Numbered from the stretch's first letter, positions 29,772-40,315 are shown. The stretch: DNA of 64,000 bases from Methylocapsa sp. D3K7 (GCF_029855125.1 NZ_CP123229.1:1860001-1924000); one strand, 5' to 3'. Numbers and translations are program-made. The notes: generated by a model from the letters alone, not told the origin.

Positions 29772-31700
29772 CTAGGCCTGCGGCTGCGGCTCCAACCCGC
29801 CAGCCTCGGGACCCGGTTTCGGCCGGACGACACCGGTCGTCGGAACCGGGGAGCCGCGCAAGGGCGGTTCGGCATCATTGCCGGCATCGCGCACCGGCGG
29901 TTGTCCCTTCAAGAGCCCGACGATCTCTTCGCCGGTCAGCGTCTCATATTCGAGGAGGCCCTTGGCGAGAGTCTCAAGATCCGTGCGCTTCTCGGTAATG
30001 ATTTTCGTTGCTTCGGCGAGACCTGCCTCGACCAAGCGGCGCACTTCAGCGTCGATCTTCTGAGCGGTCGCCTCGGAGATGGTTTGCTGGCGCCCCATCG
30101 AATAGCCGAGGAAAACCTCCTGCTGGTTATCTCCATACATGACCGTGCCGAGTTCGTCGGAGAACCCCCAGCGGGTCACCATCGCGCGGGCGAGATTTGT
30201 CGCTTGCTCGATGTCGGATTGGGCACCGGAGGTGATCTTCTCCTTGCCGAAGACGATCTCTTCCGAAACCCGGCCGCCCATGCAGATGGCAAGCCGCGAG
30301 GTCATCTGCTCGTAGCTCATCGAAAGCTTGTCGCGTTCAGGAAGCTGCATGACCATGCCCAGCGCCCTGCCGCGAGGGATGATCGTCGCCTTATGCACCG
30401 GATCGGTGGCGACGACATTGAGAGCGACAATCGCATGGCCGCCCTCATGATAAGCGGTCAGCATTTTCTCCTGTTCGGTCATGACCATGGTACGCCGCTC
30501 GGCGCCCATCATGATCTTGTCTTTCGAATCCTCGAACTCGGACATGGTGACGACCCGCTTGCCGCGCCTTGCCGCAAGCAACGCAGCCTCATTGACGAGA
30601 TTCATCAGGTCGGCACCGGAAAAACCCGGTGTGCCGCGCGCCACCGTCTTCAACTCGACGTCCGGGGCGAGCGGAACCTTGCGGACATGCACCTTGAGAA
30701 TACGCTCGCGACCGACGATGTCGGGGTTCGACACGACAATCTGGCGGTCGAAACGGCCGGGACGCAGCAACGCGGGATCAAGCACATCGGGGCGATTGGT
30801 CGCTGCGATCAGGATGATGCTTTCATTGGCTTCGAAGCCGTCCATCTCGACGAGGAGTTGGTTCAAGGTCTGTTCGCGCTCGTCATTGCCGCCGCCAAGC
30901 CCAGCACCGCGATGCCGGCCGACGGCGTCGATTTCATCGATGAAAATGATGCAAGGCGAATTCTTCTTGGCCTGTTCGAACATGTCTCGGACACGGCTGG
31001 CGCCGACGCCAACGAACATCTCCACAAAATCCGAGCCGGAAATCGTGAAGAAGGGGACGTTGGCTTCGCCGGCGATGGCACGCGCAAGCAAGGTCTTGCC
31101 GGTACCGGGCGGGCCAACGAGCAAGACACCGCGCGGAATCCGCCCGCCAAGCTTTTGGAAGCGCTGCGGATCCCGCAGGAACTCGACAATCTCCTGGAGA
31201 TCTTCCTTGGCCTCATCGACACCGGCGACATCCTCGAATGTCACCCGCCCATGCGCCTCCGTTAGGAGTTTCGCCTTGGACTTGCCAAAGCCCATGGCCT
31301 TGCCGCCCGCCCCCTGCATTTGCCTCGACAAAAAGATCCAGACGCCAATGATCGCGATCAGGGGCAACCCATTGACAAGCAGCGTCATGAGCCAATTGGT
31401 GTTTTCCGTCGGCGGCTTGGCGGTGATCGAAACATTCTTTTTATAGAGACTTTGGACCAGCGACGGGTCATTTGGAGAATAGGTGGCGAAGGCCCGATTG
31501 TCGGTGAAATGCCCGGTAATCTCATTGCCGGCGATCGTCACCTCGCGGACGTGACCCTGGTCAACTTCATTAAGAAGCTGGCTGAAGGCAATATCCTGAG
31601 ACGGAACCCGCTGTCCAGGATTTTGGAACAGCATAACGAGCGCGACGACAAGCAGGATAATGATTACCCAAAGCGCAAAATTCCGGAAATTCGGATTCAT
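29772..31700 (-). CDS. ftsH: ATP-dependent zinc metalloprotease FtsH
   Basis: Membrane-anchored AAA+ protease (642 aa) degrading misfolded membrane proteins and regulatory proteins. Two N-terminal helices (residues about 8-24 and 103-123). Walker A GPPGTGKT (196-203), Walker B IIFIDE (251-256), second region of homology [20 protein letters not shown], and zinc site HEGGH (418-422). ATG at 31700 was chosen because it starts the first membrane helix region. Last gene of a leftward cpoB-tilS-ftsH block. Confidence 0.98.
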   Translation of the reverse strand: MNPNFRNFALWVIIILLVVALVMLFQNPGQRVPSQDIAFSQLLNEVDQGHVREVTIAGNEITGHFTDNRAFATYSPNDPSLVQSLYKKNVSITAKPPTENTNWLMTLLVNGLPLIAIIGVWIFLSRQMQGAGGKAMGFGKSKAKLLTEAHGRVTFEDVAGVDEAKEDLQEIVEFLRDPQRFQKLGGRIPRGVLLVGPPGTGKTLLARAIAGEANVPFFTISGSDFVEMFVGVGASRVRDMFEQAKKNSPCIIFIDEIDAVGRHRGAGLGGGNDEREQTLNQLLVEMDGFEANESIILIAATNRPDVLDPALLRPGRFDRQIVVSNPDIVGRERILKVHVRKVPLAPDVELKTVARGTPGFSGADLMNLVNEAALLAARRGKRVVTMSEFEDSKDKIMMGAERRTMVMTEQEKMLTAYHEGGHAIVALNVVATDPVHKATIIPRGRALGMVMQLPERDKLSMSYEQMTSRLAICMGGRVSEEIVFGKEKITSGAQSDIEQATNLARAMVTRWGFSDELGTVMYGDNQQEVFLGYSMGRQQTISEATAQKIDAEVRRLVEAGLAEATKIITEKRTDLETLAKGLLEYETLTGEEIVGLLKGQPPVRDAGNDAEPPLRGSPVPTTGVVRPKPGPEAGGLEPQPQA

Positions 31701-31816
31701 CTTCGTTCCCGCCACACATCGGTCCAGCCGCAAAGGCCGGAACCGGTTAAGCCAACGCCCGCTAAGAGATGGGCATCGTCCAATGTAAGCCGCGTTTCTT
31801 CAATTGCCAAGGGAGT

Positions 31817-32947
31817 CTAGCATTTTAGGTCGCACCCGGCTCCCCCTCGCACGGGTAGGTTTTCAGTTGCGCGGCGCCTTAGCGCTTCGCGGCGGATGAC
31901 AAAAGAGCCGCCGCTGTACAGCCGGAGCACCGCTCCTCCCAAGGTTGCCCTTAGAGGGACGCCGCTCCGCAGCGACCGATGGACGCCATGCGCCAAAGAT
32001 TCGAGACGATCCAAACGGATAGGTTTGCCGCCGTTTATCAATTTTAGTTCATCGGCAAGAAACCGTAAGATAATCTCCTCGGGCTCGCCGGCGAGTGACG
32101 AAATATCCGCGCGGAAAACACCCAGTTCCCGCCTCGCTTCGAGCGCTGCTGTGACCGCCAAGGTCCGCTGGGTGAGCGCAGCGTCGGCCCTCGCGGCGCG
32201 CCGCCCAAGCCGGATCAAGGCTTTCCGGTCGAGCCCTTTTTCGGCGAAAAATCCGTTCAAGTGGCGCAGCCTTGTCCGGGCAAAAGTCAGATCGTGGTTC
32301 GTCGGATCGCAGACGAAGGGGTGCGCCTTCGACTCACACACGGCCAGAAGCTCTGCCTTGGTAAATTTCAATAATGGACGAGCAAGGATAATGCTATTTC
32401 TCTCGCTTGAACTTTGCATCCCGGCCAATCCTGAAATTCCACTTCCCCGCAGCAGCCGGAACAAAATCGTTTCAGCTTGATCGTCCGCATGATGTGCAGT
32501 CATGATATGGCAAGCGCCAACCCGGCCCGCATATTGTGCCAGAAGGCTGTAGCGGGCCTCGCGCGCGCGTTCCTGGAGCCTGGATTCCGGCTTTGTTCCC
32601 TCCCAGTTGAGAATTGCATGCGGCAAGCCCAGCGCAGCGGCCCAGCTTGCAACCTTTTCGGCCTCACCGCGCGACTCGTTCCGCAATCCATGATCTACGG
32701 TGGCTACATAAAGCGGTGGCGGCATGGCACAGCCGCGCACCCATTCCGCCGCGAGCAGCATCAAGGCGACCGAATCCGGACCGCCGGAAACGCAGAGAAG
32801 GATTCCGCGTGCTTGCTCCCAAGGCCTGAACACAGCCGCGAGACTGGCCGCCGGAAAAACTGTGTTGCTTGCGGCGCGCGGCAATTTCTTGGCGGTTTTC
32901 GACAAATTGTCCCGCCCGCCATGCAGTTCGAGGAGATCAGTTTGCAT
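31817..32947 (-). CDS. tilS: tRNA(Ile) lysidine synthase TilS
   Basis: Modifies C34 of the CAT-anticodon tRNA-Ile to lysidine, changing its codon from AUG to AUA (376 aa). PP-loop motif SGGPDS at residues 54-59, followed by TVDHGLR and MTAHHADDQAETILFRLLRG, which are family signatures. The start is ATG at 32947, 12 bp after the cpoB stop. Essential in most bacteria. Confidence 0.95.
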   Translation of the reverse strand: MQTDLLELHGGRDNLSKTAKKLPRAASNTVFPAASLAAVFRPWEQARGILLCVSGGPDSVALMLLAAEWVRGCAMPPPLYVATVDHGLRNESRGEAEKVASWAAALGLPHAILNWEGTKPESRLQERAREARYSLLAQYAGRVGACHIMTAHHADDQAETILFRLLRGSGISGLAGMQSSSERNSIILARPLLKFTKAELLAVCESKAHPFVCDPTNHDLTFARTRLRHLNGFFAEKGLDRKALIRLGRRAARADAALTQRTLAVTAALEARRELGVFRADISSLAGEPEEIILRFLADELKLINGGKPIRLDRLESLAHGVHRSLRSGVPLRATLGGAVLRLYSGGSFVIRREALRRRATENLPVRGGAGCDLKC

Positions 32948-32959
32948 CGGCGGGCGCCC

Positions 32960-34093
32960 TCAACATTGCGCGCGTTTGGCCTCCCGCTCGGCGCCAGCCT
33001 TGACCATGGCCGGAGCATTGGGATATTTCCGGTCGATTTCCCCGTAGGTCGCGCAGGCTTGCTCCTTTGCGCCGAGGGCGCTGAGGGACTGACCAAGGCG
33101 AAGAAGAGCCGCCGGAGCGCGGGGAGACTCGGGATAATGGGTCGATAATTTTAAATATTGTTCCGCCGCCTCCCGCTGTCGGCCGCGCAGATAGTAGCTT
33201 TCGCCGAGATAATACACCGCGTCGGACGCCAGCTTGTTTTTCGGGTTCTTTTCCAAAAACCCCGTGAAACCTTTTTCGGCGTCTTCATAAGACTTTTGTT
33301 TGAGAAAAGCCAAAGCGGTATCGAACTCCAGTCTGGCAGAATTGGGCGCTCCCGCGATCACCGTGCCACCCGGGGTTGTGACGACAGCCGTGGACGGCGC
33401 GCCTGGTTTGGCCGCAGTCTCTGCCGCAACTCGTCCGGCCGTGCGAGACCGCCCGTTGGAGAGGTCCAGGGGCGCGCCGGGATCATTTTGTTCCGTGTCG
33501 GATGCCGCGGTCTCGTCGCGCCGCATGCTGCTTGCGGCCGGCCTCGACGCCGATGCCGGGCTGCCCAGGGGACGCGGGGCCCCCGGCGCGGCAGGATTTT
33601 GTGATGGATCGAATGCATCCCCCCGGCCGGCCGGTCGCGATGGCGCGGAGGCGCCAGGCGCCCCGAGCACGTCATCTGCAAAGGGCTGGGCTTCCGGGGC
33701 CTCGCTGCGCTTCTGCGGAGGCTTGGCGGCCGGGGCCGCTGGCGCACTGTCGTGGAAGCGGAAGTCGACATCCTCTTGAAATTTCTTGAGTTGCTCTTCG
33801 AGCCTGCGATTCTCGAACTGCATTTGTTCAAGCTGGCCGGTGATCTGCCGCATCTGGCTTTCAAGGCGCCCAATCCGGACGAGGAGTTGCGCGCCATCGG
33901 ACGGCTCTCCGGCGAAAGGGGCATCGCCCGGCTCCCCAATATCTCCCGGCGGCCGCCCATAGCCTTGCGCAACGGCGATCTCCACGACGCCAAGTCTTAG
34001 CGGCGCGCCCACGATGCACGCCACCCCAGCAAGGATGGCCATCACCGAAATTCGCGGCAACCCGCACAAAGCCGACTTCTTTCCGACGATCAT
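32960..34093 (-). CDS. cpoB: Tol-Pal system protein CpoB (YbgF)
   Basis: Periplasmic protein (about 377 aa) coordinating peptidoglycan synthesis with outer-membrane constriction. Signal peptide, then a coiled coil (LLVRIGRLESQMRQITGQLE), a long Pro/Ala-rich linker, and a C-terminal TPR domain (FDTALAFLKQKSYEDAEKGF, YYLGESYYLRGRQREAAEQY, LGQSLSALGAKEQACATY). The start at 34093 is a choice: a longer frame begins at 34138 and a shorter one at 34042. Neither has a clear ribosome-binding site. Confidence 0.9.
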   Translation of the reverse strand: MIVGKKSALCGLPRISVMAILAGVACIVGAPLRLGVVEIAVAQGYGRPPGDIGEPGDAPFAGEPSDGAQLLVRIGRLESQMRQITGQLEQMQFENRRLEEQLKKFQEDVDFRFHDSAPAAPAAKPPQKRSEAPEAQPFADDVLGAPGASAPSRPAGRGDAFDPSQNPAAPGAPRPLGSPASASRPAASSMRRDETAASDTEQNDPGAPLDLSNGRSRTAGRVAAETAAKPGAPSTAVVTTPGGTVIAGAPNSARLEFDTALAFLKQKSYEDAEKGFTGFLEKNPKNKLASDAVYYLGESYYLRGRQREAAEQYLKLSTHYPESPRAPAALLRLGQSLSALGAKEQACATYGEIDRKYPNAPAMVKAGAEREAKRAQC

Positions 34094-34271
34094 GAGCGAG
34101 AACCTGAAAATCGCGAGCCGCCAAATCAGCGGTATCAATCAAGCTACCAAAAATTCGTGCAAAATATGAAGAATTTGACTCGCCATGCGCAATTTTGGAC
34201 TGCTTGAGCGGCCGTTGAAATGAGCAATCTTGCCCTCATGCTACCTCGGTGCAAGCCGCGAGACAATCACA

Positions 34272-34658
34272 TCAGGGACAAACCTGAACCGGCTGTACAA
34301 CCCATTGGTAGCCATTCCAAGCGCTGCGATTCTCGACCCAGCAATTTGGACCGCCATAGTAAGGTTGCGCTCCGGCGGCGGCACCCGCGGCCACGGCTCC
34401 CGCGACGAGCCCCCCGACGATACCGGCGGCAGCGGCCGCGCCAGCACCGCCTCCATAACCGTAGCCGCCACCGTAGTAGCCATATGCCCGGCCTCCGTGC
34501 CAGCCATGATGATGCCCCGCATAGTGGCGGCCGGCATGCCGCGGAGCCGCCGACGCTGTATCAGGTGCTCCGAAGGGGAGGGCAATGAATATTCCCAGCG
34601 CGAATACTGCCGTTTGCCGTTTTCCCAATCCCGCCATAAGTTTTCCCAATCCTGTCAT
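34272..34658 (-). CDS. Secreted Gly/Ala/Tyr-rich protein (128 aa)
   Basis: ATG at 34658 follows CAGGGAG. Signal peptide ending near DTASA, then a His-rich stretch (GRHYAGHHHGWHGGRAYG), a Gly/Tyr run, an Ala/Gly-rich helix-like stretch and a C-terminal NCWVENRSAWNGYQWVVQPV domain with one Cys pair, typical of small secreted rhizobial proteins of unknown role. The N-terminus contains a short tandem duplication (MTGLGK LMAGLGK), visible in the DNA as two near-identical 20-bp copies. Confidence 0.75.
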   Translation of the reverse strand: MTGLGKLMAGLGKRQTAVFALGIFIALPFGAPDTASAAPRHAGRHYAGHHHGWHGGRAYGYYGGGYGYGGGAGAAAAAGIVGGLVAGAVAAGAAAGAQPYYGGPNCWVENRSAWNGYQWVVQPVQVCP

Positions 34659-34827
34659 AATTCACTCCCTGAATTTCAATAGAAAATTTTCTCTTGGAAA
34701 TTAGAGTTCACTTGGAATTTAAATAGGTCCGCGAACAGCAATGCCTCGCTGAGAGCCCGGTTTCTTAGCAGAATTCGCGGTGCCTGTCATAACCTCTTGA
34801 GAAACAGCGTTTGGAGCTGAGGCGTCG

Positions 34828-36177
34828 ATGGCACAGAAACGATTTGGAACCGACGGTATACGGGGGCTTGCCAATGCCGCGATCACGCCCGAACTTGCGA
34901 TGAAAGTCGCCCAAGCGACAGGCATCGTTTTTCAACGCGGCGAGCACCGCCATCGCGCCGTGATTGGCAAGGACACTCGCCTCTCCGGCTATATGATCGA
35001 AAACGCTCTCGTCTCTGGCTTCACCTCAGTCGGGGTCGATGTGTTGCTGCTCGGGCCGATGCCGACGCCAGCCGTCGCCATGCTGACCCATTCGATGCGC
35101 GCTGATGTCGGTGTCATGATTTCCGCCTCGCACAACCCTTACGAGGACAATGGCATCAAACTGTTTGGGCCGGACGGATACAAGCTGTCCGATGCGGTCG
35201 AAGCAAAGATCGAAGCGTTGCTTGACCAGCCATCCGCCCTCAAACTCTCAAAGCCAGCCGATCTCGGTCGTGCCATGCGGGTGGAGGGCGACCGCGCCCG
35301 TTACATCGAATTCGCCAAACGCACGCTTTTGCGCAACCTTTCGCTTGATGGCATACGCATCGTCGTCGATTGCGCCAATGGCGCGGCCTACAAGGTTGCT
35401 CCAGAAGCCTTGTGGGAATTGGGTGCCGAAGTCATTTCGATTGGTGTCGAACCAGATGGTTTCAATATCAACCGGGACGTTGGATCCACCGCGCCAGCGG
35501 CCCTCATCAAGAAAGTCCGGGAAGTGCGCGCCGATATTGGCATCGCGCTCGATGGCGACGCCGACCGGCTGATCGTTGTCGATGAAACTGGAAGGCTCGT
35601 CGATGGCGACCAGCTGATGGCAGCGATCGCACAGAGCTGGAAAGACGACGGGCGCTTGGCGCGGCCAGGCATCGTCGCGACAGTGATGTCGAACCTCGGC
35701 CTCGAACGCTATCTCGAAGGAATTGGACTTAGCCTCGCGCGCACCGCCGTCGGCGACCGCTATGTCCTCGAACATATGCGGGAACATGGGTTCAATCTCG
35801 GCGGCGAGCAATCCGGCCATATTATTCTTCTCGATCATGGCACGACCGGCGATGGCCTGGTCGCGGCTTTGCAGATCTTGGCAATCAAAAAACGGAGCGG
35901 CAAGCCGATCAGCCTTGTGTGCCGCTGCTTCGAACCCGTACCTCAGATCTTAAAAAATGTGCGATCGAAGGCCGAACGGCCTCTCGCCGACGCCCATGTC
36001 ACCCGGGTGATCGAGGATGGACGTGAGAAACTCGGCAAAAACGGCCGCCTCGTCGTCCGGGCGTCAGGCACGGAACCGCTCATCCGCGTCATGGGCGAAG
36101 GTGACAACCGCGATCTAGTCGAGCAAATCGTTGATGACGTCTGCGCGGCGCTTTCGGCCTCGGCGCAGGCCGCGTAA
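34828..36177 (+). CDS. glmM: Phosphoglucosamine mutase GlmM
   Basis: Converts glucosamine-6-phosphate to glucosamine-1-phosphate for peptidoglycan and LPS precursors (449 aa). Phosphoserine S101 in [15 protein letters not shown], metal loop DGDADR (residues about 241-246), C-terminal phosphate-binding loop [17 protein letters not shown] upstream of the ATG. In related genomes it directly follows ftsH in the same direction; here the neighbouring cpoB-tilS-ftsH block points the other way. Confidence 0.97.
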   Translation: MAQKRFGTDGIRGLANAAITPELAMKVAQATGIVFQRGEHRHRAVIGKDTRLSGYMIENALVSGFTSVGVDVLLLGPMPTPAVAMLTHSMRADVGVMISASHNPYEDNGIKLFGPDGYKLSDAVEAKIEALLDQPSALKLSKPADLGRAMRVEGDRARYIEFAKRTLLRNLSLDGIRIVVDCANGAAYKVAPEALWELGAEVISIGVEPDGFNINRDVGSTAPAALIKKVREVRADIGIALDGDADRLIVVDETGRLVDGDQLMAAIAQSWKDDGRLARPGIVATVMSNLGLERYLEGIGLSLARTAVGDRYVLEHMREHGFNLGGEQSGHIILLDHGTTGDGLVAALQILAIKKRSGKPISLVCRCFEPVPQILKNVRSKAERPLADAHVTRVIEDGREKLGKNGRLVVRASGTEPLIRVMGEGDNRDLVEQIVDDVCAALSASAQAA

Positions 36178-36187
36178 GGCTCTCATG

Positions 36188-36283
36188 TTCCGAAAAAGTT
36201 GCGCGACTTTTTCGATCAGAACAGGCTCCAACTCTTTGAATTGGAGCGATTCCTTATCGATCAGATGAGTCCATCTGATCGGA
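36188..36283. repeat. Triple-hairpin intergenic element
   Basis: Three consecutive inverted repeats: CGAAAAAGT/ACTTTTTCG (36191-36214), GCTCCAA/TTGGAGC (36225-36247) and CGATCAGATG/CATCTGATCG (36258-36281). The layout resembles palindromic intergenic repeats common in this bacterial group. Only one copy is in the window, so repeat status cannot be shown here. It may also terminate glmM transcription. Confidence 0.6.
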
Positions 36284-36290
36284 AAGCGCT

Positions 36291-36524
36291 CTAGCGGCGG
36301 CGGGCAGGCGGTGGCGCGAACATCGCGCGGCATGCCGGGCTGAGCTTGGCTTTTAGGCGCGTCATGCAATTATACACCTGAGTCTCGTCTGGGATTTGGT
36401 CGGGGCAAAGGCGGAAGGCATCATCCTGACATGCTTGCTCTTCCTGCGCGCGTGTTTGGCCGAGGGCTGCAGCCGGCACGGACAGAGACGCGGCAAGGAC
36501 AAAGAACGCGGATTTCATTTTCAT
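36291..36524 (-). CDS. Small exported cysteine-containing protein (77 aa)
   Basis: ATG at 36524; signal peptide MKMKSAFFVLAASLSVPAAA, mature part with four cysteines in QACQDDAFRLCPDQIP, VYNCMTRL and LSPACRAMF. This short cysteine pattern recurs in small exported proteins of Hyphomicrobiales, of unknown function. It ends in an Arg/Pro-rich tail close to the triple-hairpin element. Confidence 0.7.
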   Translation of the reverse strand: MKMKSAFFVLAASLSVPAAALGQTRAQEEQACQDDAFRLCPDQIPDETQVYNCMTRLKAKLSPACRAMFAPPPARRR

Positions 36525-36714
36525 TCCGTGAGGCCCTTATTTCAAAGGATTGGAAAAGCGATGTTGAGGCGGAGCTGTCTTGAACACGATCCTGCCAGAT
36601 AAATCCAGCCCAGACGTCGCTGCCCACTAAAAAAATGCCCAATCATGCCTTCGGCGATTGCTTAAGCACTCAATCCGGTTCTTGGGGATAATTTTCGCTC
36701 ATCGGAGAGTTGGC

Positions 36715-38949
36715 TTATTCCCCGGAGACTTGGGTGGCGTCACCGGTACCGCCGGTTTTTGAACCATCAATGTTCTTCGCTGGCCCGTCGAGCACGCGCC
36801 GCACCTTCCTGGCGAGCCTTTCCCGATCATAGGGCTTGCTCAAAAACTCCACGCCCGGATCAAGACGGCTGTTATGGACGATCGCATTCTCGGTATAACC
36901 CGAGGTGAACAAGACTTTGATTGCGGGATTGATGTCAGCAGCCCGTTCGGCAAGTTTGCGGCCATTGATCTGTCCCGGCATCACGATGTCCGTAAACAGC
37001 AGCGAGATTGCCGTGTTCTTTTCAAGAACAGAGATGGCCTCGATCCCGCTTGATGCCTCAATCACCTCATAGCCGAGACTCTCCAGCATGGATGCGACAG
37101 TCGTCCGGACAATTTCGTCGTCATCGACCAAAAGAATGGTTTCAGTTCCTGTGAGCGAGAGTGCCGCAGTTTGACGCGGCTGCGAAAAGACTTCCTCGAA
37201 TTCGCGGGGAAGATAAAGCTTAACGGTCGTGCCCTCGCCGATCTCGCTATAGATTTTCAGATGCCCGCCGGATTGTTTGACAAAGCCATAGACCTGAGGA
37301 AGCCCGAGTCCCGTGCCCTCGCCGACAGGCTTCGTCGTGAAAAACGGATCGAGGGCGCGCATGGCTGTCGCCGCATCCATTCCCTTGCCGGTGTCGGTGA
37401 TCGCGAACATCACATATTGACCGGGGACCACCTCCGGGTGGCCGGCCGCGTAATCTTCGTCGAGCGTCGCATTGGCCACTTCGATTGTGAGCTTGCCGCC
37501 CTCAGGCATCGCGTCGCGCCCATTGATCGCAAGGTTTAGGACGGCCGTCTGAAACTGAGTCGGATCAATGCTGGTGTTCCAGAGACCGCCGCTTGTGACA
37601 TATTCCACGGTGATTTTGTCACTGACCGCCCGCCGCACCATCGGCAGCACCTCCGACATGAGGGCACTGAGGTTGGCGATCTGCGGCTCTAGCGGTTGCC
37701 GCCGCGCGAAGGCAAGAAGCTGCTGGATCAGCCGCGCGCCACGTTCTGCGGCCATGGTCACCATATCGATGCGCTGGAGCGCCTGCGCGTCTTGCCCTAC
37801 GGAACGCTGCAGAAGACGCGTCCCGCCAATAATGACTGTCAGGAGATTGTTGAAGTCATGCGCGATCCCTCCTGTCATCTGGCCAAGCGCTTCGAGTTTC
37901 TGGGCCTGGCGCAACGCATCCTCGGCTTGTCTCTGCTCGGTCCTGTCGAGTAAGGTCGTGACAGAGCCGCCATCCTCCGTGGGACTATGAAAAATCTCAA
38001 TCGATTTTCCATCTTCCTTGCGCTCGACAAGGGCTGGTTTGCCGGTTCGCTGGACCTCGCCATCGAGGACGCCGAAATGACTTTCAAATTTATCGATATT
38101 AGGGTTCTGATGAGATTTTAGCGTGTGGCCGTACCGCATTGTGCCTTTTGGCAGCTTAAGCATTCGCTTGAACGTCTGATTCCAGGCGACGACGCGACGG
38201 TCGGCATCAAGTGCCACAATGCCTTCCCGCACGCTTTCCAGAGTTGCTTGCAGCATAGTTTTGGAAGCGGCTGCCCTGCGATAGGCCCCGGCAAGAAGAA
38301 CGGCGCTGGCGATGAGCGCCACCGCCGCGATCGCGCTTCCGATGACAAAGCCCCACGCCACCTCTTGGTCCAAATCTTCCGCCGAATCTAATCTTTGCTG
38401 AAGCCTCACATGCGCCGCGTCCAGGATTTCCGTCGTATCGGCTTCGATCTCCGCCATCGATTTTTGCCCGACATCGGTGTTCACGACGGCGAGTGCCGCG
38501 GCAAAACCTTTGTCTCGGCGAATCGTGATCGTCTCCGCCAATTCATTCAATTTGGTCGTTAAATCGGCCTGGAGTTTCAGCAGACGGTGCTGCTGATCTG
38601 GCCGGTCAAAAGTGGCTTGCTGCAAATCGCTCAGCAATTGCGGAATGCGGGTCTTTGCTTTTTCATAAGGAGCAAGATAGTCGTCGCGGCCGGTGATCAT
38701 ATAACCTCGCTGGCCGCGTTCCGCGCTTTGGATTTCCCCGCAAAGATCACTCGCGGTACGCACGACAAAGAATGAGTTGAGAATTTTTTCGTGCACCGAA
38801 CGCGCAGCGGGAACGTTACCGAAAACCTGGTACAACGAGATCGCCGCGAGAAAAACGAGGGGCACGGCGGCGATGAGAATGGCGGGAAGGATGTCGGCGC
38901 GAGGGGTCGAAATCCGTTCCATCTTCGCCGGCTCCATTTTATCGCGCAT
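36715..38949 (-). CDS. CHASE3-PAS hybrid sensor histidine kinase
   Basis: 744-aa membrane kinase. Membrane helix about 19-41, CHASE3-type periplasmic domain (about 45-195, with SAERGQRGYMITG), second helix about 200-221, PAS fold (about 232-340), HisKA with phosphoacceptor H364 in GGIAHDFNNLL, HATPase_c (N-box NGRDA 476-480, DTGKGMD, GEGTGLGLPQVYGF), and a C-terminal receiver domain with D654 and K705. The ligand is unknown. No partner response regulator is adjacent, so phosphotransfer through the fused receiver is likely. Confidence 0.92.
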   Translation of the reverse strand: MRDKMEPAKMERISTPRADILPAILIAAVPLVFLAAISLYQVFGNVPAARSVHEKILNSFFVVRTASDLCGEIQSAERGQRGYMITGRDDYLAPYEKAKTRIPQLLSDLQQATFDRPDQQHRLLKLQADLTTKLNELAETITIRRDKGFAAALAVVNTDVGQKSMAEIEADTTEILDAAHVRLQQRLDSAEDLDQEVAWGFVIGSAIAAVALIASAVLLAGAYRRAAASKTMLQATLESVREGIVALDADRRVVAWNQTFKRMLKLPKGTMRYGHTLKSHQNPNIDKFESHFGVLDGEVQRTGKPALVERKEDGKSIEIFHSPTEDGGSVTTLLDRTEQRQAEDALRQAQKLEALGQMTGGIAHDFNNLLTVIIGGTRLLQRSVGQDAQALQRIDMVTMAAERGARLIQQLLAFARRQPLEPQIANLSALMSEVLPMVRRAVSDKITVEYVTSGGLWNTSIDPTQFQTAVLNLAINGRDAMPEGGKLTIEVANATLDEDYAAGHPEVVPGQYVMFAITDTGKGMDAATAMRALDPFFTTKPVGEGTGLGLPQVYGFVKQSGGHLKIYSEIGEGTTVKLYLPREFEEVFSQPRQTAALSLTGTETILLVDDDEIVRTTVASMLESLGYEVIEASSGIEAISVLEKNTAISLLFTDIVMPGQINGRKLAERAADINPAIKVLFTSGYTENAIVHNSRLDPGVEFLSKPYDRERLARKVRRVLDGPAKNIDGSKTGGTGDATQVSGE

Positions 38950-39119
38950 TCTCTTCGGCTGGCGTTCGCCAGCAACTTTGCTGCAGCGTCAAAGCTCCTT
39001 GCCGCTCCTTGCTGTTGGACGAGACACGGCGTGAACCTGGTCTTATATATTATGTCGTAGCGCCGGGCACGCGCCCATTTCCATAAAATTTCCTGGATGA
39101 CCCCAACAGAGCCGTGGCC

Positions 39120-39914
39120 ATGTTCTCTTCAGAAGAAATCGAACGCTATGCGCGCCATATCGTGCTGCATGGGGTCGGCGGGCCTGGCCAGCAGAAGCTG
39201 AAGGCGGCGCGAGTGCTTGTCATTGGCGCGGGCGGTCTTGGATCCTCCCTCATTCAATATCTTGCGGCGGCCGGCATTGGCGAGATCGGAATTGCCGATG
39301 ACGACGTCGTCTCGCTGTCTAACCTGCAGCGCCAGGTTCTGCATGGCACGTCCGACATCGGCCGTGCCAAGGTCGACAGCGCGAGCGCCGCGATCGCAAG
39401 ATTGAACCCGCACGTCAAGGTCACCGCGCTGCGCGCCCGGCTCACGGCAGATAACGCCCGTGCCGTGATCAGGGCCTTCGACGTCATCGCCGATGGGTCG
39501 GATAATTTTGCAACGCGGTACACAGTGTCCGACGCATGTTTTTATGAAAAGCGCCCGCTGGTGACCGCAGCGGTGGGCGCGTTCGATGGCTCGCTGACGG
39601 TTTTGCGGCCTTATCAAAAAAGCCCGTCGGGGGAAGCCAATCCGACCTACCAATGCCTCTATCCTGAACCGCCGCCGGAGGGCTCGGTCGCCGCATGTTC
39701 CGAGGCTGGCGTACTCGGCGCACTCACCGGCATTCTGGGCGCGATGATGGCACTTGAAGTCATTCGCGAAATCGTTGGTTTCGGCGAAGGTCTCGTCGGC
39801 AAGCTTCTGCTCGTTGACGCTCTCAATATGCGTTTCGAAACCGTGCGTTACTGCTGGGATCCGGCCAATCCTTTGAACGGCACCGCCGCCACGTCCGCGC
39901 GCTTACCGGATTAA
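39120..39914 (+). CDS. MoeB/HesA/ThiF-family adenylyltransferase
   Basis: E1-like enzyme (265 aa) that adenylates the C-terminus of a small sulfur-carrier protein in molybdopterin or thiamine synthesis. RYARHIVLHGVGGPGQQKL, nucleotide loop VIGAGGLGSSLIQYLAAAG, DDDVVSLSNLQRQ, DGSDNFATRY and the catalytic-cysteine region ACSEAGVLGAL are visible. The two CxxC pairs that bind zinc in E. coli MoeB are missing (PTYQC and a Cys-free C-terminus). That fits HesA-like members. ATG at 39120 is preferred to GTG at 39114. The substrate (MoaD or ThiS) cannot be decided. Confidence 0.88.
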   Translation: MFSSEEIERYARHIVLHGVGGPGQQKLKAARVLVIGAGGLGSSLIQYLAAAGIGEIGIADDDVVSLSNLQRQVLHGTSDIGRAKVDSASAAIARLNPHVKVTALRARLTADNARAVIRAFDVIADGSDNFATRYTVSDACFYEKRPLVTAAVGAFDGSLTVLRPYQKSPSGEANPTYQCLYPEPPPEGSVAACSEAGVLGALTGILGAMMALEVIREIVGFGEGLVGKLLLVDALNMRFETVRYCWDPANPLNGTAATSARLPD

Positions 39915-40035
39915 CCCGGCGCGGCCTAACGTTGACAGTCCGCGAACCACCAACTAGACCACGCTCCCATCGGCCGCTTCTCCGTTCGGCGCGCCTCGAG
40001 CGAAGGGCTTTTTGCATCCTTTCGCCAGTCAACGG

Positions 40036-40109
40036 TGGGGGATAGTTCAACGGTAGAACAGCGGACTCTGACTCCGTCAATCTTGGTTCGAATCCAGGTC
40101 CCCCAGCCA
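40036..40109 (+). tRNA. tRNA-Gln (anticodon CTG)
   Basis: Complete cloverleaf: acceptor TGGGGGA/TCCCCCA, D-arm GTTC...GAAC, anticodon stem GCGGA/TCCGT with loop CTCTGAC (CTG), T-arm TTGG-TTCGAAT-CCAG, discriminator G and encoded CCA (40107-40109). It lies at the left edge of the accessory region. Confidence 0.97.
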
Positions 40110-40315
40110 CGTAACTAGCTGATATTACTTGATTTTGTGGCTTTTCGTTTGCGTCGAAATTCATCCGACATGTCGGCCGGTTACGGGTCCTCCATCACCA
40201 TCGTCCGGTTCCAGAGACGCAAAACCGCGGCCTGAGGCGCGCGAAGGGGCTTTGTGTCTCTGTGGCCCTTTTTCGCCCGTCAGATGTCGAGCATTGGAGT
40301 GGGAGTGGCGCGGCG

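Noticed and set aside
29901..31446. Long rightward frames opposite ftsH
   Set aside because: Antisense shadows of a highly conserved GC-rich gene.
40110..40315. Downstream flank of tRNA-Gln as a further copy of the 90-bp repeat
   Set aside because: The flank has its own AT-rich leader and lacks GGGGAAAATCCGGGGACA; it does not align with copies A-D.
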